Assembly (NCBI GenBank): GCA_041846575.1
Contig: JBGZFC010000049.1
Coordinates: 1-64,000, forward strand
Origin: JBGZFC01 sp041846575
Lineage (GTDB): Bacteria; Bacteroidota; Bacteroidia; Bacteroidales; Dysgonomonadaceae
Direction of reading: 5' to 3'
Length of the DNA stretch: 64,000 nucleotides
Shown here: positions 1 to 8,707 of the stretch, piece by piece
Numbering within the stretch: the first letter of the stretch is position 1
How the letters are laid out: every line of letters starts with the position of its first letter
Made by a program: the position numbers and the translations under genes
The notes under the pieces: model-generated
What the model was told of the DNA's origin: nothing
The model's input: only the letters and a program-made list of their open reading frames with translations
Database searches by the model: none

Positions 1-132
1 AAAATAGAAAAAAACTTTATTTTGTTGTTTTACATCCATTTTGTAATATTGCAAAAAGTTGTATTTTTCATCAGATTATTGATTTTAATGTGGAAAAGAG
101 AAAAAAGAATTATTAAATTCATTCTAATTTTG

Positions 133-140
133 TACATTTG
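133..140 (+). promoter_or_regulatory. -7 box of arginine deiminase promoter
   Basis: TACATTTG matches the Bacteroidota -7 consensus TAnnTTTG and lies 30 bases before the start codon at 170. No convincing -33 TTG is visible. The upstream 130 bases are AT-rich with no gene. Confidence 0.6.
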
Positions 141-169
141 CAAAAGATATAAATCAACAAAAAATATTT

Positions 170-1432
170 ATGGATAATAATCTTTTAACACTTAATGTGC
201 AATCTGAAATAGGTAAACTTGAAGCAGTATTGTTGCACTATCCGGGTGCAGAGGTAGAAAACATGACTCCACGCAATGCCCAGCGAGCACTTTACAGCGA
301 TATTTTGAACTTGTCAATTGCACAAAAAGAGTATGACCAAATAAACGGAGTACTTAATAAACTTGCCAAAGTTTATAAGATTTCTGATATGTTGGTCAAA
401 GTTCTTGAAAATGATAATTTCAAACAATCTTTGATAGATGAGATTTGTCAAGCAGAGCAGGTTGAAAGCTACAGAGATTACCTGTTGGATTTGCCTGCAG
501 CCGAATTGGGTAAATTCCTTATTGAAGGTTTACCTATTCAAAAAAACACATTAACCGACTTCTTGCGTGATGAGTATTACGCTCTAAAACCTTTATATAA
601 CTACTATTTCACAAGAGATGCAACGGTAACAATCGGCAACAATGCTGTTATTTGTAAAATGGCAAACAGCGTCCGTTTGCGCGAGTCAATCATCATGAAT
701 GCCATTTACAAAAGCAATCTTTTCTTCAACGGTAACCCTCTAAACTTCTATAACATAGCCGGAAATGATCCGCAAGTGAAGATTGAAGGAGGAGACATTC
801 TAGTTGTTAGAGATGATATTCTGGTAATAGGAAACGGAGTCAGAACAAGCACACAAGCGATAGATATTCTTGCAGAACAGCTCTGTGCAAGAGACAAAGC
901 TCCTAAGCATATTATAGTGCAACAACTTCCGCATACTCCGGAGTCGTTTATACACCTCGACATGGTTTTCACGATGCTCGACAAAGATAAAGCCATGGTA
1001 TATAAACCGCTTATTTTGGATAATACTCCTTATCAAACTGTTCACATGGAGATTGAAAATGGAAAAGTATCCAAGATATCATCAGAGAAAAATATCCTGA
1101 CAGTTCTGAAAAAATTGGGTATGGATTTGGATCCTGTAATTTGCGGTGGTGATGCCGATGATTGGGATCAGGAAAGAGAACAGTGGCACAGTGGAGCCAA
1201 TTTCTTTGCCGTTGCTCCGGGTAAAGTACTCTCTTACGCAAGAAATATAAACACACTAAACGAACTAAACAAAAAAGGATTCAACATTGTTTCCGCGTCT
1301 GATGTTATCAGCGGAAAATACGATGTTGAAACAGGCGGTAAATGTGTTATTGCGATAGAAGGCTCCGAACTTCCACGCGGTGGTGGCGGACCACGTTGTA
1401 TGACTATGCCATTGCGAAGGATGAGTCTTTAA
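170..1432 (+). CDS. arcA: Arginine deiminase
   Basis: Hydrolyses L-arginine to citrulline and ammonia in the cytoplasm, the first step of the arginine deiminase pathway. The 420-residue length fits the family. The guanidine-modifying enzyme motifs appear in order: FTRD at 147-150, EGGD at 206-209, HLD at 262-264, and the C-terminal glycine-rich loop with the catalytic Cys at 410 (GGPRCMTMPL). No ornithine carbamoyltransferase or carbamate kinase gene lies beside it in this window, so ATP yield from citrulline must depend on genes elsewhere, or the enzyme may serve nitrogen supply or acid resistance. The gene appears monocistronic, with its own -7 box, and converges on the transglycosylase gene 38 bases downstream. 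Confidence 0.93.
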   Translation: MDNNLLTLNVQSEIGKLEAVLLHYPGAEVENMTPRNAQRALYSDILNLSIAQKEYDQINGVLNKLAKVYKISDMLVKVLENDNFKQSLIDEICQAEQVESYRDYLLDLPAAELGKFLIEGLPIQKNTLTDFLRDEYYALKPLYNYYFTRDATVTIGNNAVICKMANSVRLRESIIMNAIYKSNLFFNGNPLNFYNIAGNDPQVKIEGGDILVVRDDILVIGNGVRTSTQAIDILAEQLCARDKAPKHIIVQQLPHTPESFIHLDMVFTMLDKDKAMVYKPLILDNTPYQTVHMEIENGKVSKISSEKNILTVLKKLGMDLDPVICGGDADDWDQEREQWHSGANFFAVAPGKVLSYARNINTLNELNKKGFNIVSASDVISGKYDVETGGKCVIAIEGSELPRGGGGPRCMTMPLRRMSL

Positions 1433-1470
1433 TAAATAGCAATATCATTACATATAGAGAGGGTTGTAGT

Positions 1471-2460
1471 TTAATCTGTTATCCATTTAGGATTGTGAAC
1501 TATAACCTTCTCTCCTTTTTTATAATACAGACTCTCTTTCTTGGGAATAAGGATTGTATAAGTTCTACCTGATTTATTAACAAGTTTGCTGTCTCGTAAC
1601 CACGAGTTAAAATCTTTCAATTGAGCGTAAGTAATTCCATTCTGTTTTGCAAAATCTGCCAAGTCGTTTATAGATGTAGATACGGTTATTTCATTAAATT
1701 CTATCGGTTTGTATAACTGTTCGGCCTTGATAATAAAACCATATTTCGCGGGGTCTTCGAAAATCAGCTTTACAGCCATCATCCGAAAATAGTAACGACT
1801 CGTCTCCTCTAACAGCCATAAATCTAATGCATTATCTGTTTTTTGATTGGTCAGTTCCGTTGAAATTCTTCCCATTCCTCCGTTGTACGACATAGCCGCG
1901 GCACTCCACGAACCATATTGATTACGGGCACTTTTAAGATACTTGCAAGCCGCTATGGTAGATTTCTCGATATGATATCTTTCATCTACTTCACTATTTA
2001 TTTCTAATCCGTAAGATTTGCCGGTAGAAGATATAAACTGCCATAATCCGGCAGCATTTGCCGGCGATAGTGCTCTCGGGTGCAAACTACTCTCGATAAC
2101 GGCAAGATATTTTATGTCGTCGGGCAATCCTTGCTGTTTTAGTATCGGTTCTATTATAGGAAATATTCTGTTGGCTCTTTTAAAAAGCATTAGAGTAGTG
2201 GAGTGATAATAGGTAAAACTGTTCAACTCTCTATCCATTCTTTCACGAATGTCATATCTTTCGAAAACAACTTTTTCATTTGCAAATATCATCTCATCGG
2301 GCACATCTACCGATGCAGTCATCGATAAAACCTGCGGTTCGATATTTTGAGTTTTTTCAATATGATAAATACACGACGAAGAAGAAGAAAAAGAAGAAAG
2401 AATTAACGCTATTAAAGATAATAGCAATACACTGAATAGGAAAAAACTGTTTTTTGACAT
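1471..2460 (-). CDS. Lytic transglycosylase (SLT fold, MltD-like)
   Basis: Cleaves the glycan strands of peptidoglycan in the periplasm. Residues 1-30 form an N-terminal hydrophobic signal or anchor ending in a serine run and a cysteine; it is not a clear lipobox. The SLT domain spans about 95-230, with the catalytic Glu at 123 in AVIESSLHP, then AAGLWQF, and the later SYNGG motif. A C-terminal segment of about 255-315 resembles a degenerate LysM-type wall-binding domain. At 329 residues it is shorter than MltD proteins with several LysM repeats. The gene is alone on its strand, behind a TATATTTG box. Confidence 0.88.
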   Translation of the reverse strand: MSKNSFFLFSVLLLSLIALILSSFSSSSSCIYHIEKTQNIEPQVLSMTASVDVPDEMIFANEKVVFERYDIRERMDRELNSFTYYHSTTLMLFKRANRIFPIIEPILKQQGLPDDIKYLAVIESSLHPRALSPANAAGLWQFISSTGKSYGLEINSEVDERYHIEKSTIAACKYLKSARNQYGSWSAAAMSYNGGMGRISTELTNQKTDNALDLWLLEETSRYYFRMMAVKLIFEDPAKYGFIIKAEQLYKPIEFNEITVSTSINDLADFAKQNGITYAQLKDFNSWLRDSKLVNKSGRTYTILIPKKESLYYKKGEKVIVHNPKWITD

Positions 2461-2494
2461 GGCTGTATTATTTATATAAAAAGTTTTGATTCGT

Positions 2495-2502
2495 CAAATA
2501 TA
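2495..2502 (-). promoter_or_regulatory. -7 box of lytic transglycosylase promoter
   Basis: On the minus strand this reads TATATTTG (TAnnTTTG), about 35 bases upstream of the start codon at 2460. Confidence 0.5.
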
Positions 2503-2514
2503 CTGTTTTTGTTT

Positions 2515-2810
2515 TAATATTGTGTACTGTTTGCTAAACATTTTTATTCTAAAAGACACAAGGCTAATGTGCTAATTGATTCAAGATTTAAGGTTGGGAG
2601 TGCCGAGTTTTTGGTAATGCCGAAAATCATTCTCTGGCATTTCGAACGAAGTTAGAAATCTGTTTGCTTTTGCCTGCCAGCCATTAGCCTTTGGCTGTTA
2701 GCAGCGAACTCAAACCACAGACGGCTCTTTGTCTTTTATAACGCAGTGAGAAATCTATTTAGAAAGTTGCGTGTTACGAATTAAGGGAACACCCATCACT
2801 CATAACTCAT
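2515..2810. repeat. Degenerate composite intergenic repeat, inverted copy of 24890-25080
   Basis: This 300-base stretch has no gene. It shares, in order, blocks that recur in reverse orientation at 24890-25080: a GCTAAACATTTTTATT block, an ACA..AAG.CTAATGTG block, TTGGGAGTGCCGA, AATGCCGAAAATCATT, CATTTCGAACG..G..AGAAATCTGTTT and a GTTACGA.TT.AG.GAAC.CCCA block. A GCCATTAGCCTTTGGCTGTTAGC stretch sits in the middle and is absent from the other copy. No coding capacity or transposase is seen. Confidence 0.6.
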
Positions 2811-2823
2811 AACTATCCAAAAT

Positions 2824-2856
2824 TATTGCCAAAAATTCAGAAAAGGCGTATCTTTG
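2824..2856 (+). promoter_or_regulatory. Promoter of SulP transporter
   Basis: A TTG at 2825-2827 (-33 element) is followed, 21 bases later, by TATCTTTG at 2849-2856 (-7 element). This is a good Bacteroidota sigma-ABfr-type promoter, 24 bases before the start codon. Confidence 0.65.
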
Positions 2857-2879
2857 TGCCGTTTTAAAAAAACAGGTAT

Positions 2880-4574
2880 ATGCAACTAAATTTTATCAAA
2901 GATTTTCAACCCACACTTTTTCAGTCATTAAAAACTTACAACAGAGAAAGATTTATGGCTGATTTAATGGCAGGAATTATTGTTGGTATAGTAGCTCTTC
3001 CTTTGGCTATTGCATTCGGAATTTCTTCCGGTGTAACTCCCGAAAAAGGGCTTATTACAGCAATTATAGCAGGTTTTATTATCTCGTTTCTTGGCGGTAG
3101 CACAGTGCAAATTGGTGGTCCCACGGGAGCCTTTATCGTGATAGTTTACGGAATAGTAGAGAAGTTTGGCGTGCAAGGATTGACAATTGCGACCGTCATG
3201 GCAGGTGTTATGCTGATGGCAATGGGATTTATGAAACTCGGTTCGGTTATTAAATTTATACCATACCCGATTATAGTTGGATTTACAAGCGGTATTGCTC
3301 TTACCATTTTCTCTACTCAGATGAAAGACTTTTTCGGTTTGCAAATCGCAAGTGTCCCTTCCAACTTCATAGAGAAGTGGGGAATATATTTTCAAAATTT
3401 TCACACCATCAATTTATGGCCCACTATAATTGGAGTATTGAGTGTAGCGATAATATTTCTATCGCCAAAAATATCGAAAAAAATACCCGGTTCGTTAATA
3501 GCCATTGTTGTAATGACAATTATAGTTTACATAATGCGCAACCATTTAGGAATTACAGGAATAGAAACTATTGGCGACAGATACGAGATAAACGCCTCAT
3601 TACCTACTGTTGAGCCTATAGGAATAACTGTTGAAAGTATGCGATTACTGTTCCCTTCGGCTTTTACGATTGCCATGTTAGGTGCAATTGAGTCTTTGCT
3701 CTCGGCAACGGTAGCTGATGGTGTTACAGGAGATAGGCACAATTCTAATATGGAACTTATCGCTCAAGGTGCTGCCAATCTGATTACTCCTTTCTTCGGT
3801 GGAATTCCGGCGACAGGAGCAATTGCTCGTACCATGACCAATATCAACAACGGCGGAAGATCACCGATAGCAGGAATTATTCATGCTATAGTTCTACTTC
3901 TTATTTTACTGTTTTTGGGCAATTTAACGCAACATATCCCAATGGCGTGCTTAGCAGGAGTTTTGGTTGTTGTTGCCTACAATATGAGTGAATGGCGTGC
4001 TTTTATTTCACTTTCAAAACAGTCGAGGTCAACAATGGCAATCATGTCAATAACATTTTTATTAACAGTCATATTCGACCTCACAATAGCAATTGAAATT
4101 GGCTTGTTACTGTCTGTTTTTGCTTTTATGAAACGTATAAACGAAAGCGCAACCATTTCACGCGAAGTTGAAAAACTCGACATTTCAAAAGGAACAGAAT
4201 TTCGTTCCGATAATTTGAAGGATGAAATATTGAATATACCGAAAGATGTTGATGTATATGAGATTGAGGGACCGTTCTTCTTTGGAATAGCCAATAAATT
4301 TGATGACTTGATGCGAGAAATTGGTGAGAAACCGAAAGTAAGGATTATAAGGATGCGAAAAGTGCCTTTCATTGACTCTACCGGATTAAACAACTTGGAA
4401 AATCTATGTAAAAATGCGAAAAAAGAGAAAATCCAAATTGTATTGTCGGGAGTAAATAAAGATGTACACGAAAGTCTATACAAATCGCATGTACCACAAT
4501 TGATTGGAGACGACAATATTTGTGAAAATATACACCTTGCATTAGATAGAGCAAATGAGTTGATAAACAATTAG
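2880..4574 (+). CDS. SulP family anion permease with STAS domain
   Basis: Inner-membrane transporter of the SLC26/SulP family. The sequence shows the family start (ADLMAGIIVGIVALPLAIAF, residues about 28-47), multiple hydrophobic helices to about residue 430, and a C-terminal STAS domain (about 445-560) with the VPFIDSTGL core strand-loop. The 564-residue length is normal. Substrates of this family include sulfate, bicarbonate and other anions; the sequence does not settle which. No carbonic anhydrase or sulfur-assimilation gene adjoins it. It is probably a single-gene transcript with its own promoter. Confidence 0.92.
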   Translation: MQLNFIKDFQPTLFQSLKTYNRERFMADLMAGIIVGIVALPLAIAFGISSGVTPEKGLITAIIAGFIISFLGGSTVQIGGPTGAFIVIVYGIVEKFGVQGLTIATVMAGVMLMAMGFMKLGSVIKFIPYPIIVGFTSGIALTIFSTQMKDFFGLQIASVPSNFIEKWGIYFQNFHTINLWPTIIGVLSVAIIFLSPKISKKIPGSLIAIVVMTIIVYIMRNHLGITGIETIGDRYEINASLPTVEPIGITVESMRLLFPSAFTIAMLGAIESLLSATVADGVTGDRHNSNMELIAQGAANLITPFFGGIPATGAIARTMTNINNGGRSPIAGIIHAIVLLLILLFLGNLTQHIPMACLAGVLVVVAYNMSEWRAFISLSKQSRSTMAIMSITFLLTVIFDLTIAIEIGLLLSVFAFMKRINESATISREVEKLDISKGTEFRSDNLKDEILNIPKDVDVYEIEGPFFFGIANKFDDLMREIGEKPKVRIIRMRKVPFIDSTGLNNLENLCKNAKKEKIQIVLSGVNKDVHESLYKSHVPQLIGDDNICENIHLALDRANELINN

Positions 4575-4656
4575 CAATTACAAATACTATTTTGTTATCT
4601 TCAAACAAAGAGAGGAGTCTATCTCACTTGCTATTGGTTATCGCCTATTAGCTTTT

Positions 4657-4688
4657 GGTAGGAGGAGCTTAAAATAGTCTCCTTTTTT
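4657..4688 (+). terminator. Possible weak terminator after SulP gene
   Basis: GGAG and CTCC arms flank a short AT-rich loop and are followed by a run of seven T residues. The stem is short and imperfect, so this is only a candidate. The rest of 4575-4826 is AT-rich with no recognised element. Confidence 0.35.
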
Positions 4689-4826
4689 TACTTTTGTGTC
4701 TTGGCTCTTGATTATTTGCTCTTTTTTCTATTATCCCCTTTAAACTGTCGGACAAAAAAACAGTCAAAGTTGTTGTGTAAATCAAGATTTACAGCGTTAA
4801 AAAAATATTAATTAATACTAAACCTA

Positions 4827-4856
4827 TTGTTTTTTTTTAAATAAGTATTATGTTTG
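4827..4856 (+). promoter_or_regulatory. Promoter of the exported redox cluster
   Basis: TTG at 4827-4829 and TATGTTTG at 4849-4856, 19 bases apart, match the Bacteroidota -33/-7 promoter. The box ends 37 bases before the TlpA-like start codon. Confidence 0.65.
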
Positions 4857-4893
4857 CAGGCTTTTAATTAAAAACGTAAATACCCAAAGAGTT

Positions 4894-5391
4894 ATGAAAA
4901 GAATATTATTATTATCAGTTATCGTTATTGCATCTTTGCAAACAACATTTGCTCAACTTCCCGAAAGACATCTAAAAACAACCGACGGGAAAGAAATCAA
5001 CACTGCCGACATTTCAAAATCAGGCAAACCTGTGATTATCAGCTTCTTTGCGACTTGGTGTAAACCATGTTTAAGAGAACTGAAAGCTATTCACGAGGTC
5101 TATCCTGACTGGCAAGACGAAACAGGAGTTGAAGTTATTGTTGTTTCTATTGATGATGCACAAAACAGTGCAAAAGTGAAAACCATGGTTGACGGATTGG
5201 GATGGGACTTTACGGTTTTGCTCGACCCTAATAGCGACTTCAAAGCAGCTATGGGTGTAAACTTAATTCCTTGTGTATTTATTATTGACAGCACCGGTAA
5301 AATAGCATATCAGAAAAACGGCTATACCGATGGCAGCGAAAAAGAGTTAATAGACAAAGTAATTGAGATAGAAAAACAAATCAAAGGATAA
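4894..5391 (+). CDS. TlpA/ResA-like periplasmic thioredoxin
   Basis: Exported thiol-disulfide oxidoreductase of 165 residues. Residues 1-20 are a signal peptide ending in TFA-Q. A thioredoxin fold follows, with the active site WCKPC (Cys56, Cys59) in the FFATWCKPCLREL context typical of TlpA/ResA reductases. The residue after the conserved cis-proline, often Thr, is Cys127 here (NLIPCVF), giving an unusual third cysteine near the active site. It is the first gene of a co-directional cluster; the next start is 18 bases downstream. Its natural partners may be the CxxC-containing Omp28-like proteins encoded downstream (inference). Confidence 0.88.
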   Translation: MKRILLLSVIVIASLQTTFAQLPERHLKTTDGKEINTADISKSGKPVIISFFATWCKPCLRELKAIHEVYPDWQDETGVEVIVVSIDDAQNSAKVKTMVDGLGWDFTVLLDPNSDFKAAMGVNLIPCVFIIDSTGKIAYQKNGYTDGSEKELIDKVIEIEKQIKG

Positions 5392-5409
5392 GAAAACAGG
5401 CAAAGTCTA

Positions 5410-7098
5410 ATGGGAAAATTTTATACTTTTACAATATTATTTATTGTAACTTGTTTAACAGGCAGTAGTAGCTTATTTGCTCAAACAGAAAATTCACAAC
5501 AAAAAAAAGGTTTTTTTGAATCGTTTACCGTATCGGGCGATATTCAAACGAATATGCTCGTTGCAGAAAACGACTCGGCTATTGGAGCAGTAAAAGGCGA
5601 TAAACCGTTCAAATCGAATTCATACCTGCGACTTTCTGTAAAAAACGATTATTTGGAAGCAGGAATACGAGGCGAATATATGAATAATCCGCTCCCGGGT
5701 TTTGAATCAAATTTCGCCGGCGCAGGCATAGGAAACGTATATTTGCGTGGTAGGTACAAAGCCTTCGACGTAACCGTTGGCGATTTTTACGACCAATTTG
5801 GTAACGGACTTATTTTCAGAACCTACGAAGAGAGAAACTTGGGAATAGATAACTCCTTACGAGGTGGTAGATTGATTTTAAAACCCGTACAGGGGTTGAC
5901 TCTTAAAGCAATGGCAGGTAGCCAAAGATATTATTTCAAAGATAGAAACAATACCGTTTACGGCACCGATCTGGAAATGAACCTTGACGAATGGATTCCG
6001 GCTTTAAGCAAAAATGATTGGAAACTTTCTCTCGGCAGCTCTTTCGTAACTAAAACCGAGCCGGATGAAATTATTATGGTTACAAGTACACAAGCTTTGA
6101 ATTTACCAAAATATGTCCCGGCATTTAGCGGTAGAGTTAATATTCAAAAAAGCGGATTTGTATTCAATACAGAATATGCGAAAAAATGGAACGACCCATC
6201 TTTTGACAACAACTATATTTATAAAGGCGGTAATGCTCTTCTTGTTTCTACATCATACTCTCAACGCGGTATGAGCTTCTTGTTGCAAGCAAAACGAAAT
6301 GAGAATATGTCATACCGCAGTGCTCGCTCACGTGTTGGTCTATCTTCGTTTATCAATCACATGCCTCCTTTTAGCATGCAGCACAGCTACACACTTGCGG
6401 CACACTATCCTTATGCAACTCAACGCATGGGCGAGTGGGCATTTCAAGGTGAAGTGCGTTACAATATTAAGCGTCGTACAGCTTTGGGTGGAAAATATGG
6501 TGCCGATATCAGAGCAAGCTTCTCGCATATTCGAGGACTTTTTGATGAAGCAGAATACGCAAGTCAAAACTTGAAAGGAACAATGGGATACAAACCAAAG
6601 TTTTTTGATATGAGTAAAGAGACCTATTACCAAGACTTCAATATTGACTTGAATAAAAAAATAAGCAACTTCTTCTCATTTACACTGCTTTACATGAATC
6701 AAATCTACAACCAGAAAGTGGTTGAAGGTCATGCTGTAAATGGCGATATTGTAAAAAGCAATGTGTTTGCAGGTGAGTTTAAATTCAATTTCAACCGAAA
6801 AACAAATCTTCGCACCGAATTGCAATATCTGACAACGAAACAAGATTTGGGCGATTGGTTTTATGCTTCTGCAGAGTTGAGTCTTTTCTCAAGTTTAATG
6901 ATTGGTTTTTCCGATACTTACAATGCCGGAACCACTAAAATGCACTATCCTATGGCTACGGCAGCTTACTCGTACAAATCGCATCGCTTGCAATTAGGTT
7001 ACGGACGTACCCGCGAAGGTATTACTTGCGCAGGCGGCGTTTGTCGTTTGGTCCCCGCAAGCAAAGGGTTGAATATAGCATATAATTATAACTTCTAA
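5410..7098 (+). CDS. Predicted outer-membrane beta-barrel protein, DUF6029-like
   Basis: Residues 1-25 are a signal peptide (ending LFAQ). The rest is rich in alternating aromatic and polar strands, such as LRLSVKNDYLEAGIRGEY, VYLRGRYKAFDVTVGDFY and LNIAYNYNF at the very C-terminus; the protein ends in Phe, as outer-membrane barrels do. I believe this matches the Bacteroidota DUF6029 family, which often sits beside TlpA-like and Omp28 genes; no biochemical function is known to me. It lies 18 bases after the thioredoxin gene and 14 bases before the Omp28 gene, so it is likely co-transcribed. It could be a scaffold or porin for the neighbouring exported redox proteins (inference). Confidence 0.75.
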   Translation: MGKFYTFTILFIVTCLTGSSSLFAQTENSQQKKGFFESFTVSGDIQTNMLVAENDSAIGAVKGDKPFKSNSYLRLSVKNDYLEAGIRGEYMNNPLPGFESNFAGAGIGNVYLRGRYKAFDVTVGDFYDQFGNGLIFRTYEERNLGIDNSLRGGRLILKPVQGLTLKAMAGSQRYYFKDRNNTVYGTDLEMNLDEWIPALSKNDWKLSLGSSFVTKTEPDEIIMVTSTQALNLPKYVPAFSGRVNIQKSGFVFNTEYAKKWNDPSFDNNYIYKGGNALLVSTSYSQRGMSFLLQAKRNENMSYRSARSRVGLSSFINHMPPFSMQHSYTLAAHYPYATQRMGEWAFQGEVRYNIKRRTALGGKYGADIRASFSHIRGLFDEAEYASQNLKGTMGYKPKFFDMSKETYYQDFNIDLNKKISNFFSFTLLYMNQIYNQKVVEGHAVNGDIVKSNVFAGEFKFNFNRKTNLRTELQYLTTKQDLGDWFYASAELSLFSSLMIGFSDTYNAGTTKMHYPMATAAYSYKSHRLQLGYGRTREGITCAGGVCRLVPASKGLNIAYNYNF

Positions 7099-7112
7099 AA
7101 CAACATATTGAG

Positions 7113-7910
7113 ATGAAAAAATATTTTTGGATATTCGCATTACTTCTGATGGTGTTCTCTTGTGATATTATTCCTGAGGACGAATTACTTATTGAAGTGC
7201 CCAATCCGCCAATGGAGAGGGTTGTTCTTTTAGAAGATTATACAGGACAAAAATGTACTAACTGTCCTAAAGCAGCCGAAGTAGTTGATACTCTTTCTGT
7301 AATATATGGTAATAACTTGGTGGTAGTTGCAATACATGCAGGAGAATTATCGACATCGGCAATGCAAACAGAGGCTGGAAATGAGTATTATGATAAGTTT
7401 AAAATAACATATAACCCTGTAGGATTAGTAAACAGACGAGTATATAATAATCAACTGACGGTAGATTATCAAAAATGGGGAGAAGCTATAAGAGATATTA
7501 TATGGAAAAAATCGGGTGTTTCAATATCTATAGAAAACAACTTTAGCGAGACTGAAAGTGTGCTAAACTTAACAGTTAATGTAAAAAAAGAGTCAGATTT
7601 AGATATTGCAAAACTGGCTTTACAACTTTGGATTACAGAAAACAATATTGTAGCAATACAAGCTATGCCTGACGGTACAAACAATAAGGATTATGTACAC
7701 AATCACGTATTACGCGATGCACCAAATGGCACATGGGGTACTCCGCTTACTTTTAATGGCAATGTTGCAGAGTTTACACTATCCGACTACTCCTTAAAAG
7801 AAAAAGGATGGGTTCTTGAAAATTGTGACATAATTGCCTTTGTTTATAACCAAGATAATAAGGAGGTATTAGAAACCGTAAAAATACCTTTAATTACATT
7901 ACCAAATTAA
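7113..7910 (+). CDS. Omp28-related lipoprotein with thioredoxin-like CxxC
   Basis: Exported lipoprotein of 265 residues. The lipobox is at residues 13-17 (MVFSC, Cys17), followed by an acidic DIIPEDE stretch. The N-terminal half carries VVLLEDYTGQKCTNCPKA with a CxxC at 48-51, the Omp28 form of the thioredoxin active site, and then a beta-sandwich-like half. Omp28 was described as a Porphyromonas gingivalis outer-membrane protein. The sequence supports a surface or outer-membrane lipoprotein with redox or metal-binding cysteines. It is third in the cluster and is related to the CxxC domain of the protein at 8708-10561. Confidence 0.85.
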   Translation: MKKYFWIFALLLMVFSCDIIPEDELLIEVPNPPMERVVLLEDYTGQKCTNCPKAAEVVDTLSVIYGNNLVVVAIHAGELSTSAMQTEAGNEYYDKFKITYNPVGLVNRRVYNNQLTVDYQKWGEAIRDIIWKKSGVSISIENNFSETESVLNLTVNVKKESDLDIAKLALQLWITENNIVAIQAMPDGTNNKDYVHNHVLRDAPNGTWGTPLTFNGNVAEFTLSDYSLKEKGWVLENCDIIAFVYNQDNKEVLETVKIPLITLPN

Positions 7911-7932
7911 TAACTAATTAATAATTACAAAT

Positions 7933-8646
7933 ATGAAAAAAATATTCCTAACACTATCACTTGTGGCTCTGTTTACACACTTTGCTGCAGCACAATCACT
8001 GCAATTTATTTATAACGGAGCTGCTTTAGCAGATAATGAAATTGTTACAATAACCGAGTTTACTGAAGATGATTTTAATCCCGGCTCACATTATCAAAAA
8101 TTTAAACCGGTTATTAAAAATAACAGCAGTGAAGATATCGAATTCAAAATCATTAAAAACGAAGTAGAAATGCCGGAAGGCAGCCATAGCACTTTTTGTA
8201 CTGACATGGGATGTTTCCCGGGTAATGAAAGCCCTATTAACTCTGTAGTTGCCGCCAACAGCGAATACACATCTTTCTATGGACAGTTTTTCCCTGTAGA
8301 GTCATCATCTGCGATTATTAAATACACCGTAAAACAAGAAGGAGGTGCCGGTGCAAGTGCTACAGCTGAAGTACACTATGTATATAACCCATCGGGAATA
8401 GAAGAGGTAGGATTTACTAAATTTGCTATTTTACAAGGCGGAAATATTTGCCGTATTGTTTACTCTAACGACCGTGATGTGGAGATGTCAGTTTACAACA
8501 TTACAGGAGTGAAAATTGGTAGTTATATTTTACCGGCTTCAAGCAACAGCTTCGACTTGCCGACTACCAACTACAGAGGAATAGCTATTTTGTCGTTCAA
8601 AGATAAAACAGGCAAAAGAGCAGCAGAAAAAATTATTCTTAGGTAA
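7933..8646 (+). CDS. T9SS-tagged exported protein of unknown function
   Basis: Signal peptide 1-20 (AAAQ), then a beta-rich domain of about 120 residues containing a close cysteine pair (CTDMGC, near residue 90). From about residue 155 there is a C-terminal T9SS type A-like sorting domain (VEMSVYNITGVKIGSY ... GIAILSFKDKTGKRAAEKIILR). The folded middle domain is not one I can name. The context, next to two Omp28-type proteins and a TlpA-like protein, suggests a cargo whose disulfide may depend on them (inference). Confidence 0.75.
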   Translation: MKKIFLTLSLVALFTHFAAAQSLQFIYNGAALADNEIVTITEFTEDDFNPGSHYQKFKPVIKNNSSEDIEFKIIKNEVEMPEGSHSTFCTDMGCFPGNESPINSVVAANSEYTSFYGQFFPVESSSAIIKYTVKQEGGAGASATAEVHYVYNPSGIEEVGFTKFAILQGGNICRIVYSNDRDVEMSVYNITGVKIGSYILPASSNSFDLPTTNYRGIAILSFKDKTGKRAAEKIILR

Positions 8647-8707
8647 TTAATATCTAAGAGTAATACCATATTTTAATTACTTTTTAATAATTAATATTTT
8701 TAAATTT

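Noticed and set aside
3977..4570. Long minus-strand open frame inside the SulP gene
   Set aside because: It lies opposite a strongly supported transporter gene, has no family features, and has no promoter; it is a shadow of the coding strand.
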